Shown here: in pieces, positions 44,425-52,631 of the stretch
How the letters are laid out: each line of letters starts with the position of its first letter
Numbering within the stretch: the first letter of the stretch is position 1
Translations under genes and position numbers: made by a program
Assembly (NCBI RefSeq): GCF_900114095.1
Contig: NZ_FORV01000005.1
Location: 186,001-250,000 of the forward strand
Direction: 5' to 3'
Origin: Sphingomonas sp. NFR04
GTDB lineage: Bacteria > Pseudomonadota > Alphaproteobacteria > Sphingomonadales > Sphingomonadaceae
DNA length: 64,000 bases
The notes under the pieces: generated by a model
Told to the model about the DNA's origin: nothing
Seen by the model: only the letters and a program-made list of their open reading frames with translations
Database searches by the model: none

Positions 44425-44641
44425 GTTGCCGCTGCCCGCGCTTGAAAGGTTCGAAGTCGATCAATCCGCCCGCGGCGGCGCGATCGCGCCCGCCCCGCCC
44501 CGGCTTTTCCGAAGCGAACGGCGCGACATGCGCCGCGGCGGCGATCCTGTCCGGTGCGGAGGCAGTTGCACCACGCCAGGGATCAACAGGGACCGCGCGC
44601 TTTGCTACCCATTATGGAACAACAGGGGGCGGGAGAGGATC

Positions 44642-45907
44642 ATGCGGAACATGGCAACCGCCATGGCGAGCGCGCTCGCGCTCGTCCTGGCGTCATCGGC
44701 GGGGGCGGCAACGCTGCGCGGGGGCATGGGCGGCCCCGCGGGCTATGGCAATCTCGTCCTCCAGCCCAATGACGACAGTTTCAGCGCGGTGCAGAACAGC
44801 CCGTTCCTGATCAACTTCTTCGGCTATTCGGGCCGATCCTTCTTCGTCAACAACAACGGCAATATCAGCTTCGGCCAGGGGCTCTCCAGCTTCACGCCGG
44901 TGCCGTTCGACGGGCACGCCGCGGCACCGCTGATCGCGCCCTTCTGGGCGGACGTGGATACCCGCTGCACCGGGTGCGGATCGGTCTATCTCGGCTCGCA
45001 ATCCACCAACAGCTTCACGGTCACCTGGAACAATGTCGGCTATTATTCCGCGAATTCGAGCAAGTTGAACAATTTCCAGATGACGCTGGCCGGCTTGAGC
45101 AATTCCGGGGATTTCGACATCGAGTTCCGCTACAATCGTCTCGAATGGACCACCGGCGACGCCAGCGAAGGCGTGAACGGTCTGGGCGGCGTGCCCGCGC
45201 AGGCCGGGTTCGACGCCGGCGACGGCAGCCATTTCTATTCGCTGCCGGGCTCCTTCTCGTCGACCGGCGCGCTCAACTTCGCCAACATCACCAACGTGAC
45301 CGGCGGTGAAGCGGGCGTGTTCAAATTCTCCATCCGCAACGGCGCGGTGCTCGCCGACGGGAGCAGCCCGGCAACGCCGCTGCTGCCCAGCAACGTCACC
45401 AATGGCAATGGCGGGCCGGGCTTCGGCTTCCAGTTCCAGGTCCAGCAGAACCAGCGGGTCTTTGTCGATCCGGTGGTGGCCGTGGGATATGACTTCAGCA
45501 CCTCGTTCGGCAGCCCGATCATCCTCAGCGCGCTGTTCCCGGATCTCGGCGATCCCGATGGCTATACCGTCTACCTGCACGACGATCTGGTGCATCCCTA
45601 TGCAACGCATGTCGGTGCCTATGGCAACCCGTTCCTTGTCGACTTCAGCGCGGCGGGAGGCGTGTCGGGCTTCCGCATCGCCGGGATCAACCCGTCGCTG
45701 GGACTTGACCCGACCAACCCCACTGCGTTCGTGACAGGCCTGACCTTCGACGTGACCGGCCCGGCCATGGTCGACCTCACCCAAACGCCGCTCCGGTTCG
45801 ATACCAACGGCGGCGTTCCGGAGCCTGCCAGCTGGGCGATGCTGCTGCTCGGCTTCACGGGGATCGGCGGCATGCTGCGGCGGCGGCAGGCCGCGGCCGC
45901 AGCCTGA
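44642..45907 (+). CDS. NIDO-domain protein with PEPxxWA-CTERM sorting signal
   Basis: A 421-residue exported protein. The N-terminus is a signal peptide (about 1-22). A nidogen-like (NIDO) domain spans about 40-200, with FFVNNNGNISFGQGL, APLIAPFWADVDTR and DFDIEFRYNRLEW; NIDO domains occur in extracellular matrix and adhesion proteins. The C-terminus has the complete sorting tripartite tag: VPEPASWAMLLLGFTGIGG then RRRQ. PEPxxWA tags are typical of sphingomonads and are processed by an exosortase-like enzyme during polysaccharide/biofilm export. GGGAGAGGATC precedes the ATG at 44642. Likely monocistronic, and convergent with the porin gene. Confidence 0.85.
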   Translation: MRNMATAMASALALVLASSAGAATLRGGMGGPAGYGNLVLQPNDDSFSAVQNSPFLINFFGYSGRSFFVNNNGNISFGQGLSSFTPVPFDGHAAAPLIAPFWADVDTRCTGCGSVYLGSQSTNSFTVTWNNVGYYSANSSKLNNFQMTLAGLSNSGDFDIEFRYNRLEWTTGDASEGVNGLGGVPAQAGFDAGDGSHFYSLPGSFSSTGALNFANITNVTGGEAGVFKFSIRNGAVLADGSSPATPLLPSNVTNGNGGPGFGFQFQVQQNQRVFVDPVVAVGYDFSTSFGSPIILSALFPDLGDPDGYTVYLHDDLVHPYATHVGAYGNPFLVDFSAAGGVSGFRIAGINPSLGLDPTNPTAFVTGLTFDVTGPAMVDLTQTPLRFDTNGGVPEPASWAMLLLGFTGIGGMLRRRQAAAAA

Positions 45908-45935
45908 CAAACCGGTGCGCGGTGGCGGCCGACGA

Positions 45936-47087
45936 TCAGATGGCGATCGTCAGCCGCACCGTGCCCACGGCCACCCCGCGCGCCTTCTCCACGCCGCCGC
46001 GATCGGTGATGAACTGGACGTCGGGCTGGACGGTCAGCCATTTGGCGAGCCGGTCCGAATAGGTCAGCTCGAAGCTGGTTTCCGCGCGCGAGGGCCGTGC
46101 GCCTTCGTCGAGCAGCATCGCCCGGTAGCCCGGGGTGGTCACCCCACGGCTCATCCCGAACGATATCTGCGAATCCGGACGCCCCGCGACGAGTCGCTCG
46201 ACCAGGATCCCCGCCTGCCAGCCCCCCTGGAACGGCGTGGCGGCGCCGCCGGACACGCCCGCGCGGCCGAACGCCGTGAGCGCCCGCTTCCCCTCGCCGC
46301 CCGTCAGCCGCAGCTCGGCGATCGCATAACCGCCATGATCGACATGCTGGAGGGGCACGCCATCGGCATCGACCTGGGTATAGTCGTCATGCCGCTTGGT
46401 GTAGCGCCAATAGCCGCCGGCGATCTTGAGACCCGGCCGTTCCACCCCTGCCTCGCCAATCAGCAACAGGCCGTGGCGGAAGCTGAAATCGATGCCGTGC
46501 GGATCGCCCAGGCAGCCGGCCGCGCCGTTGAGCGCCGCCGCGCGGACATAGCCGAGATGATCGAAGCGATGCTCCACCCGTAGGGTCAGCGCGGTCGACG
46601 GGTAGATGGAGGGGCCGTTCGGTCCGGACGCCGCGAGCTCGGACCCTGCGCCGAACGAAGGCGAGATCAGCAGCCCTGCCGCGCCATTGGCGTAGAATTC
46701 GCTGTTGAGGTCATAGGCGCCCGCGCGCACCGTGCTGTGCTCCCCGATGCGCTGCTCCACCCAGGCTTCGAACAGCCTGACATGGTGGCTCGCCACTTCG
46801 ATATTGTCGACGCCTTGCAGCGTGCCCGCCGCCGCATTGGGGCGCCCGCCCATCGTGCTCATCACATGCACATGCGCCCTGGCGCCCTGCCAGCCGACCA
46901 GCCGCGCCAGATCGGCATCCGCGGTAAGGTCGGTATCGTCGAGCACATAGGTCCGGTCGCGATCGCCGCCGCGCACCACGCTGGCGACATCGATGGTTTC
47001 CACCAAGTGGACGTCAACCGGCCTCTGGGCAAATACGTAGGTAGGCGATGTACATCCAAGCACGAGGGCGAACAAAAAGCGCTTCAT
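45936..47087 (-). CDS. OprB-like carbohydrate-selective porin
   Basis: A 383-residue outer-membrane protein with a signal peptide (ending YVFA) and a beta-rich mature part. The segment VRAGAYDLNSEFYANGAAGL, the following LLISPSFGAGSELA and the late GGWQAGILVERLVAGRPDSQ follow the OprB carbohydrate-porin pattern. The C-terminus VGTVRLTIAI is a final strand. OprB porins let mono- and oligosaccharides cross the outer membrane passively. The ATG at 47087 was chosen; TTG/GTG codons just upstream also keep the frame open. It is divergent from the chemoreceptor gene, and a PQQ-type sugar dehydrogenase follows that gene. Confidence 0.75.
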   Translation of the reverse strand: MKRFLFALVLGCTSPTYVFAQRPVDVHLVETIDVASVVRGGDRDRTYVLDDTDLTADADLARLVGWQGARAHVHVMSTMGGRPNAAAGTLQGVDNIEVASHHVRLFEAWVEQRIGEHSTVRAGAYDLNSEFYANGAAGLLISPSFGAGSELAASGPNGPSIYPSTALTLRVEHRFDHLGYVRAAALNGAAGCLGDPHGIDFSFRHGLLLIGEAGVERPGLKIAGGYWRYTKRHDDYTQVDADGVPLQHVDHGGYAIAELRLTGGEGKRALTAFGRAGVSGGAATPFQGGWQAGILVERLVAGRPDSQISFGMSRGVTTPGYRAMLLDEGARPSRAETSFELTYSDRLAKWLTVQPDVQFITDRGGVEKARGVAVGTVRLTIAI

Positions 47088-47216
47088 CACCAAGCATCCC
47101 GATACCCCTCGACCAGAGTTTTAGGATGAAGGACTCTGCTTTACGGAACCTTGTCTATAATTTTTCGGGAGAGGATGCTTCTCATTGCGAGTGCGTCACA
47201 AGCCTGGAGCGAAGTC

Positions 47217-49013
47217 GTGCAGTCGATCGCGTATTCAACCCGCAAGCTAACGGCCGTTATCATCCTGCTTTTCCTGCTGTGCGGGGGTACCGGGATCGTC
47301 TCGTCCTGGCTGCTGGGCTCGGCGCTCGACAAGCAGGCTTCGGCCTCGGCGCTGCTCCGCAACCATATGGAAGCGGACATGATGCACGATGCGGTGCGCA
47401 GCGACGTGCTCGCCATCCTCGCCTCGGGCGAGCCGGGCATCGGCATCAAGCTGGAGGACTCGCGCAAGGATCTCGACGAGCATCTCGGCACGCTGCGCAA
47501 GCGCATCGCCGAAGACGTCGCCTTCAAGGGTAACGCCGCGATCGAGGCCGCCGCGGCCAAGGTCGGCGATCCGACGGTCGCCTATGCCAATGCCGCCCAG
47601 CAGATCGCCGACGCCGCCGCCCGCGATCCCGCCGCGGCCAAGCGCCAGTTGCCCGCCTTCTTCCAGCAATTCTCCATCCTCGAGAGCTCGATGGCGGCCG
47701 CGTCGGACGCGATCGAGCGCTATTCCGACGGTACGGCGCAAGCGGGTGCGACCCTCGGCTGGATCACCACCGGCCTGCTGGTCGCCACGCTGCTCGCCGC
47801 GATCGGCGGCGCGCTCTATGCCGCGCGTCTCGCCAATCGCCGGCTGGTCGATCCGCTGATCGCTCTGTCCGAAACGGTGGAGCAGCTGGTGACCCAACCC
47901 GGCACGCCGCTGCCCGAAACCGATCGCCAGGACGAACTCGGCGCCCTCGCCCGTGCCATCGCGCAGTTCAACCAGCAGGTCGAAGCCGCCAATGCCGAGA
48001 AGCTGGCAACCACCGAGATGATCGTCGAGACGGTCGGCTCGGGCCTGCAGAAGCTGGCGGGCGGCGACCTCACCACCCGTGTCGACGCCGACCTGCGCGG
48101 CCCCTTCGCGCGCCTCAAGCAGGACTTCAACCGCGCCGTCGACAGCCTGCGCGAGCTGATCGGGTCGGTGCATAGCGGCGCCGGCTCGCTGCGCCGCGCC
48201 TCCACCGAGATCACCGCCGCGTCCGAAGACCTCGCCCGCCGCACCGAAGCCAATGCCGCGAGCCTGGAGACGACCACCGCCGAGATCAGCCAGATCGACG
48301 AGCGCCTGCGCACCTCGGTCCGCGCCGCCAGCGAGACGGTGAGCCGCGCCGACCAGACGATCGAAGCGGTCAGCTCGGGCCGTTCGCGCGTGAGCAACGC
48401 AGTGACTGCGATGGGTCGCGTCTCCGAAAGCGCCAAGGGCATCGACGCCGTGATCGAGGGGCTCGACAAGATCGCCTTCCAGACGCGGGTTCTCGCGATG
48501 AATGCGGCGGTCGAAGCCGGGCGCGCCGGCGAGGCGGGCCGCGGCTTCGCGGTGGTCGCCGACCTCGTCTCCGCGCTCGCCATGCGCGCCGAGGAGGAAG
48601 CCGGCCGCGCCCGCGACCAATTGACCGTCACCCAGGTCGAGATCGGCACGGCGGTCTCCGCCGTCGAGGATGTCGACGGCGCGTTCAGTTCGATCTCGGA
48701 GAACGCCCAGTCGGTGCACAGGCTGCTCGGCCAGGTGGCTGCCGACAACCGGGTGCAGTCGGAGTCCATCTCGCGGCTGAGCGAGACGATCCGGGTGATG
48801 GACAATTCCACCCAGCAGAACGCCGCGATGGTGGAGGAAACCTCGGCCGCCGCGCGCAACCTGATGGCCGAGATCGGCCAGCTGGTGGAGCATGCCGCGC
48901 AATTCCGCATCGACGGTGGCACGGCCGCCGCGTCGGCGCGAGGTGCGGCGCGCGCGTCCTATGCGCTGCCGGTAGCGAGCGTTGCCGCTGTGGACGAGGC
49001 CGCGTGGGTTTAG
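47217..49013 (+). CDS. Methyl-accepting chemotaxis protein
   Basis: About 598 residues. It has a first membrane helix (TAVIILLFLLCGGTGIVSSWLL), a small periplasmic helical sensor (about 45-175), a second membrane helix (WITTGLLVATLLAAIGGALY), a HAMP segment with DELGALARAIAQFN, and a signalling domain with the hairpin tip region KIAFQTRVLAMNAAVEAGRAG, where the usual QTNLLALNA has Arg in place of Asn. There is no C-terminal CheR-binding pentapeptide. It relays periplasmic ligand binding to CheA/CheW, none of which are in this window. The start is ambiguous: GTG at 47217 has GGAG seven bases upstream, whereas the ATG at 47175 has its G-rich site almost touching. Confidence 0.88.
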   Translation: MQSIAYSTRKLTAVIILLFLLCGGTGIVSSWLLGSALDKQASASALLRNHMEADMMHDAVRSDVLAILASGEPGIGIKLEDSRKDLDEHLGTLRKRIAEDVAFKGNAAIEAAAAKVGDPTVAYANAAQQIADAAARDPAAAKRQLPAFFQQFSILESSMAAASDAIERYSDGTAQAGATLGWITTGLLVATLLAAIGGALYAARLANRRLVDPLIALSETVEQLVTQPGTPLPETDRQDELGALARAIAQFNQQVEAANAEKLATTEMIVETVGSGLQKLAGGDLTTRVDADLRGPFARLKQDFNRAVDSLRELIGSVHSGAGSLRRASTEITAASEDLARRTEANAASLETTTAEISQIDERLRTSVRAASETVSRADQTIEAVSSGRSRVSNAVTAMGRVSESAKGIDAVIEGLDKIAFQTRVLAMNAAVEAGRAGEAGRGFAVVADLVSALAMRAEEEAGRARDQLTVTQVEIGTAVSAVEDVDGAFSSISENAQSVHRLLGQVAADNRVQSESISRLSETIRVMDNSTQQNAAMVEETSAAARNLMAEIGQLVEHAAQFRIDGGTAAASARGAARASYALPVASVAAVDEAAWV

Positions 49014-49105
49014 GAAGGCTGCGGAGCGGGCGGATACCGCATCCTTCGCGCGGGACGCCGTAACGCCGCCGCCAGCACACGCTCCCGCCGACCCCCTATC
49101 TATCC

Positions 49106-49126
49106 GCACAGCTTCCCAAGCTGTGC
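49106..49126. promoter_or_regulatory. Perfect inverted repeat before the dehydrogenase gene
   Basis: GCACAGCTT CCC AAGCTGTGC, nine-base arms. It lies 92 bases after the chemoreceptor stop and 39 bases before the next start. Without a T-run it is likelier an operator than a terminator, but either is possible. Confidence 0.45.
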
Positions 49127-49164
49127 AAACCTTCCTATAAGCCTCAGTAAATCTGGGGATTTCA

Positions 49165-50412
49165 ATGAAGATCACGACACCACCCAACCGGGCGACGTTC
49201 GCCCTGTTGGCCGCCATCCTTCTCGCCTCCTGTGGCGGTGGCGGATCGGGTACTGTCAGCGTGCCCGGCCAGGAACCAACGCCTGTCCCGACCCCCACCT
49301 CCACCCCAACGCCGGAGCCGACGCCAGACCTGACGCTGAAGTCCACCGGCGGCATGGTGACCATCGGCCTGATCAAGAAGGCAGAGCTGTTCAAGCCCTA
49401 TGCGGTCGCGCCGCTGGCGACCGGCCAAGCGCTGATCGTGGGCGTGAAGGATGGGCTGCGCGTGCTGTCGGCGGCGGGTGTTCTGTCCGATCCGATCCCG
49501 ACCGGGCAGAACATCTACTTCCCGTTCGACGTGCTGCCCGCGCCCGATTTCGAAACATCGGGCCGCATCTACATCACCTATGCCGAGATGGGCCCCGACC
49601 GCCCGGAGAGCGCGGGCAAGGATGACGGTCGCGGCGATGGTGCGAACCTTGCCGTCATGTCGGGCAAGCTGGATCTCAACACCAACACCTTCACCGAAGG
49701 TCGCGTGATCTGGCGGCAGAGCCCGCGCGTAACGGCGCTGGGAGAGTTCGGCGCACGTCTGCGGTTCTCTCCGGACGGGCGATATCTGTTCGTCACGGCG
49801 GGCGATCGCTCGACCTATGGTCCGCAGCAGCAGCTCGACAACACGCTGGGCAAGACCGTGCGCCTCTATCCCGATGGCTCGATCCCGCCTGACAACCCCT
49901 TCGTCGGCCAGCCCGGTGCGATGGGCGAAATCTGGACCCTGGGGCATCGAAACCATTACGGGCTGGATTTCGACACCTATGGCACCCTGTGGAGCAGCGA
50001 GCACGGCCCCGAGGGCGGTGATGAGTTGAATGTCCTCCAGCGCGGCGGGAACTATGGCTGGCCGAACGTCAGCTATGGCAACCACTATACCGGAGAGATT
50101 CTGCCCAAGCCCAAGGATGGCGATGGCTATGTGCAGTCCGCACTAACCTGGACACCTGCCATCGCGCCCTCCGGCATGACGATCTACAAGGGAACGCGGT
50201 TCGCCAACCTGCGCGGCGTAGCCGTGATCGGGGGATTGAAGGGCCAAGTGCTGGTGTTCGCCACACTGGGGCGGAACGGCAGCGCGACCGAGATGGACCG
50301 TGTGCCGATGGGGTTCCGGGTTCGCGACGTGCGCAGCGCCGCGGATGGTGCTCTATGGGTCGTCGAAGATGCGGAAAGCGGTCGCATATTCCGGGTGATT
50401 CCGGCGAAATAA
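49165..50412 (+). CDS. PQQ-type aldose/sorbosone dehydrogenase lipoprotein
   Basis: A 415-residue lipoprotein: signal peptide FALLAAILLASC with lipobox at Cys23, a Gly run and a Pro-Thr linker to about residue 52, then a six-bladed propeller. Motifs match soluble glucose dehydrogenase and Asd-type enzymes: RLRFSPDGRYLFVTAGDRS, LGKTVRLYPDGS, EIWTLGHRNHYGLDFD, SEHGPEGGDELN and NYGWPNVSYGNHY. Enzymes of this type oxidise the C1 of aldoses in the periplasm with PQQ and pass electrons to the respiratory chain. The domain is clearly homologous to the C-terminal part of the fusion protein at 12298. No PQQ biosynthesis genes are in the window. It lies next to a sugar porin and a chemoreceptor. Confidence 0.88.
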   Translation: MKITTPPNRATFALLAAILLASCGGGGSGTVSVPGQEPTPVPTPTSTPTPEPTPDLTLKSTGGMVTIGLIKKAELFKPYAVAPLATGQALIVGVKDGLRVLSAAGVLSDPIPTGQNIYFPFDVLPAPDFETSGRIYITYAEMGPDRPESAGKDDGRGDGANLAVMSGKLDLNTNTFTEGRVIWRQSPRVTALGEFGARLRFSPDGRYLFVTAGDRSTYGPQQQLDNTLGKTVRLYPDGSIPPDNPFVGQPGAMGEIWTLGHRNHYGLDFDTYGTLWSSEHGPEGGDELNVLQRGGNYGWPNVSYGNHYTGEILPKPKDGDGYVQSALTWTPAIAPSGMTIYKGTRFANLRGVAVIGGLKGQVLVFATLGRNGSATEMDRVPMGFRVRDVRSAADGALWVVEDAESGRIFRVIPAK

Positions 50413-50448
50413 GGAGGCCGGGGCGCGGCCGTGGCCGGCTCCGCCCCC

Positions 50449-51063
50449 CTACTCTCCGAACGCCACGATCCGGTCCCCCAGACGCTCGGCCTCGGCACGG
50501 TCGTGGGTGACGAGGAGGATCGGCAGGCCGATGCCGTCGCGCAGGCGCTCGAGCAGCGCGAGGATCTCCTCCCGCCGGGCGCGGTCGAGCGAGGCGAGCG
50601 GTTCGTCGAGCAGCAGGAAATCGGGATCGGTGAGCAGCGCGCGGCCGATCGCCACCCGCTTGGCCTCGCCGCCCGAAAGCGTGCGCGGCCAGCGATCGAG
50701 CAGATGCGCGATGCCGAGCAAGCCGATCACCCGGTCCACGTCCACTGCCGCGCCCTTGCGCCAGCCATAGAGCAGGTTCGCCCGCGCACGCAGGTGCGGG
50801 AACAGCCGCGGCTCCTGGAACACATAGCCGGCCCGCCGCGCCTCGGGCTTGAGGTCGACACCCGCCGCCCCATCGAACAGGGTGCGCTCGCCTACCCGGA
50901 TATGCCCGGCATCGGGGCGGAGCAGCCCGGCGACCATGTTGAGCACGCTCGACTTGCCCGCGCCCGAGGGGCCAAACAGCACGGTCACCCCCGCGCCGGG
51001 CGCCACGCGGCAGGCGATCTCGGTCTCGCCCAGCGTGCGGCGCACGTCGATGTCAAAGGACAT
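50449..51063 (-). CDS. modC: Molybdate ABC transporter ATP-binding protein
   Basis: A 204-residue ATPase with Walker A LFGPSGAGKSS, Q-loop VFQEPRLFPHL, signature TLSGGEAKRVAIGRALL, Walker B FLLLDEPLASLD and the switch His in LLVTHDRAEAE. The C-terminal TOBE/Mop molybdate-binding domain of classical ModC (about 350 residues) is missing, so regulation by bound molybdate at this subunit is unlikely. The frame ends right after the ABC domain; no continuing Mop fragment follows. The start overlaps the 3' end of modB by 11 bases. It is the last gene of modABC. Confidence 0.9.
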   Translation of the reverse strand: MSFDIDVRRTLGETEIACRVAPGAGVTVLFGPSGAGKSSVLNMVAGLLRPDAGHIRVGERTLFDGAAGVDLKPEARRAGYVFQEPRLFPHLRARANLLYGWRKGAAVDVDRVIGLLGIAHLLDRWPRTLSGGEAKRVAIGRALLTDPDFLLLDEPLASLDRARREEILALLERLRDGIGLPILLVTHDRAEAERLGDRIVAFGE

Positions 51064-51742
51064 GGGTGCCCCTGCCCGTCCGCCGCGCGACCAGCTCGGA
51101 GCCCAGCAACGCGACAAAGGCGATCGCGATCGACACCGCCGCCAGCCGCAGCACCTGCCCCTCGCCGCCCGGCACCTGCAGCGCCGAATAGATGGCGAGC
51201 GGCAAGGTCTCGGTCTCGCCCGGCACGTTGGAGACGAAGGAAATCGTCGCGCCGAACTCGCCCAGCGCACGCGCGAAGCCGAGCACCAGCCCGGCGAGCA
51301 CGCCCGGCAGCGCCAGCGGCAGCGTGACGGTGGCGAAGGCGCGCACCGGCCCCGCGCCCAGGCTGCGCGCCGCCTGCTCCAGCCGCTGGTCGACTGCTTC
51401 CAGCGACAATCGGATCGCGCGCACCATCAGCGGCAGCGCCATCACCCCGGCCGCGATCGCCGCCCCGCTCCAGCGGAACAGCACGGTGGCGCCGAACCAG
51501 CGCTCGAGCAGCCCGCCGATCGGCCCGGCGGGCGCGAAGGCGAGCAGCAGCATCCAGCCGGTCACCACCGGTGGCACGACCAGCGGCAGATGGACCAGCG
51601 CATCGAGGAGGAGCTTGCCGGGAAATCGCCCCCGCGCGAGCAGCCAGGCGAGCGCGAAGGCCAGCGGCAGCACCGCCAGCACCGCCACGCCCCCCACCTT
51701 GAGCGAGAGCAGGACGATGCCCCATTCCTCGGCGCTCAGCAC
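51053..51742 (-). CDS. modB: Molybdate ABC transporter permease
   Basis: A 229-residue inner-membrane permease with five to six hydrophobic helices. The EAA loop reads EQAARSLGAGPVRAFATVTL, and the segments LVHLPLVVPPVVTGWMLL and RALGEFGATISFVSN are typical of ModB. The start is GTG at 51742, ten bases after the modA stop. It is translationally close-coupled with modA and modC. Confidence 0.95.
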   Translation of the reverse strand: MLSAEEWGIVLLSLKVGGVAVLAVLPLAFALAWLLARGRFPGKLLLDALVHLPLVVPPVVTGWMLLLAFAPAGPIGGLLERWFGATVLFRWSGAAIAAGVMALPLMVRAIRLSLEAVDQRLEQAARSLGAGPVRAFATVTLPLALPGVLAGLVLGFARALGEFGATISFVSNVPGETETLPLAIYSALQVPGGEGQVLRLAAVSIAIAFVALLGSELVARRTGRGTHVL

Positions 51743-51752
51743 CGGGCCAGGC

Positions 51753-52529
51753 TCATAGCGGGGTGAAGCCGTAGCGCGCGAAGATCGCCTTGCCGCGCGC
51801 GCTGATCAGGAAGCGGCGGAACGGCTCGGCATCGGGGCTGGCGGCAGTCTTCAGCCGCGCGACCGGATAGCGGATCGGCGGGTGGCTCGCCGACGGGAAG
51901 ATGCCGGCGATCCGCACCTTGGTGGAAGCGCGCGCGTCGGTGGCGTAGACGATGCCGAACGGCGCCGCCCCGCGCTCGACCAGCGCGAGTGCGGCGCGGA
52001 CATTCTCGGCGCTCACCACCCGGGGGGCGAGCCGATCCCAGGCACCGATCTTCTGCAGCGCCGCCTTGCCGTAGAGCCCGGCGGGCACCGCATCGGGATC
52101 GGCCATCGCCAGCCGCGCCTGGCCGATCGCGGCGAGCAGCGGGCCGGCGCGATCGAGCGGCACGGCCCGCCGGTCTGCGGCCGCAGCGGCGAGGACCAGG
52201 CGATTGCCGAGAAAGGCGACACGGGTGCCGGGGGCGAGCTTGCCGCCCTTGTCCACCGCATCCATCCAGGGCTCGTCCGCCGAGACGAACAGGTCCGCCG
52301 GCGCGCCCGACTGGATCTGCCGGGCGAGCGCCGAGGAGGCGGCGAAGGACAGCACCGGGCGCGCATGGCCCAGTCGGGCCCAGGCATCGGCGGCGGCGTT
52401 CATCGATTCCTGCAGGCTGGCGGCGGCGAGGACCAGCGGGGCGCGCGGTGCCGCGTGCACGGTGGGGACGACGGCGAGCGCCAGGATCGCCAGCATGGTG
52501 CGGCGGTGGAAGGGGATGGAACTGGGCAC
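51753..52529 (-). CDS. modA: Molybdate ABC transporter substrate-binding protein
   Basis: A 258-residue periplasmic protein that captures molybdate or tungstate. After the signal peptide (ending VHAA) comes VLAAASLQESMN, the first oxyanion-binding loop, then SFAASSALARQIQSGAPADL and VSADEPWMD. GIVYATDA and the C-terminal FRRFLISARGKAIFARYGF are also ModA signatures. The first codon is GTG at 52529, with AGGTGA upstream. No Mop-type regulator or molybdenum-cofactor riboswitch was recognised before it. Confidence 0.95.
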   Translation of the reverse strand: MPSSIPFHRRTMLAILALAVVPTVHAAPRAPLVLAAASLQESMNAAADAWARLGHARPVLSFAASSALARQIQSGAPADLFVSADEPWMDAVDKGGKLAPGTRVAFLGNRLVLAAAAADRRAVPLDRAGPLLAAIGQARLAMADPDAVPAGLYGKAALQKIGAWDRLAPRVVSAENVRAALALVERGAAPFGIVYATDARASTKVRIAGIFPSASHPPIRYPVARLKTAASPDAEPFRRFLISARGKAIFARYGFTPL

Positions 52530-52631
52530 GATCGGTCACCTGTACTGCGGGCGACCGGGTTCCCGTGTTGCGCGGTTCAAGTCAAGTAACGTCGGCGGCG
52601 GACGGCCTCCCCTTCCCAGGGGTGGCCGCGC

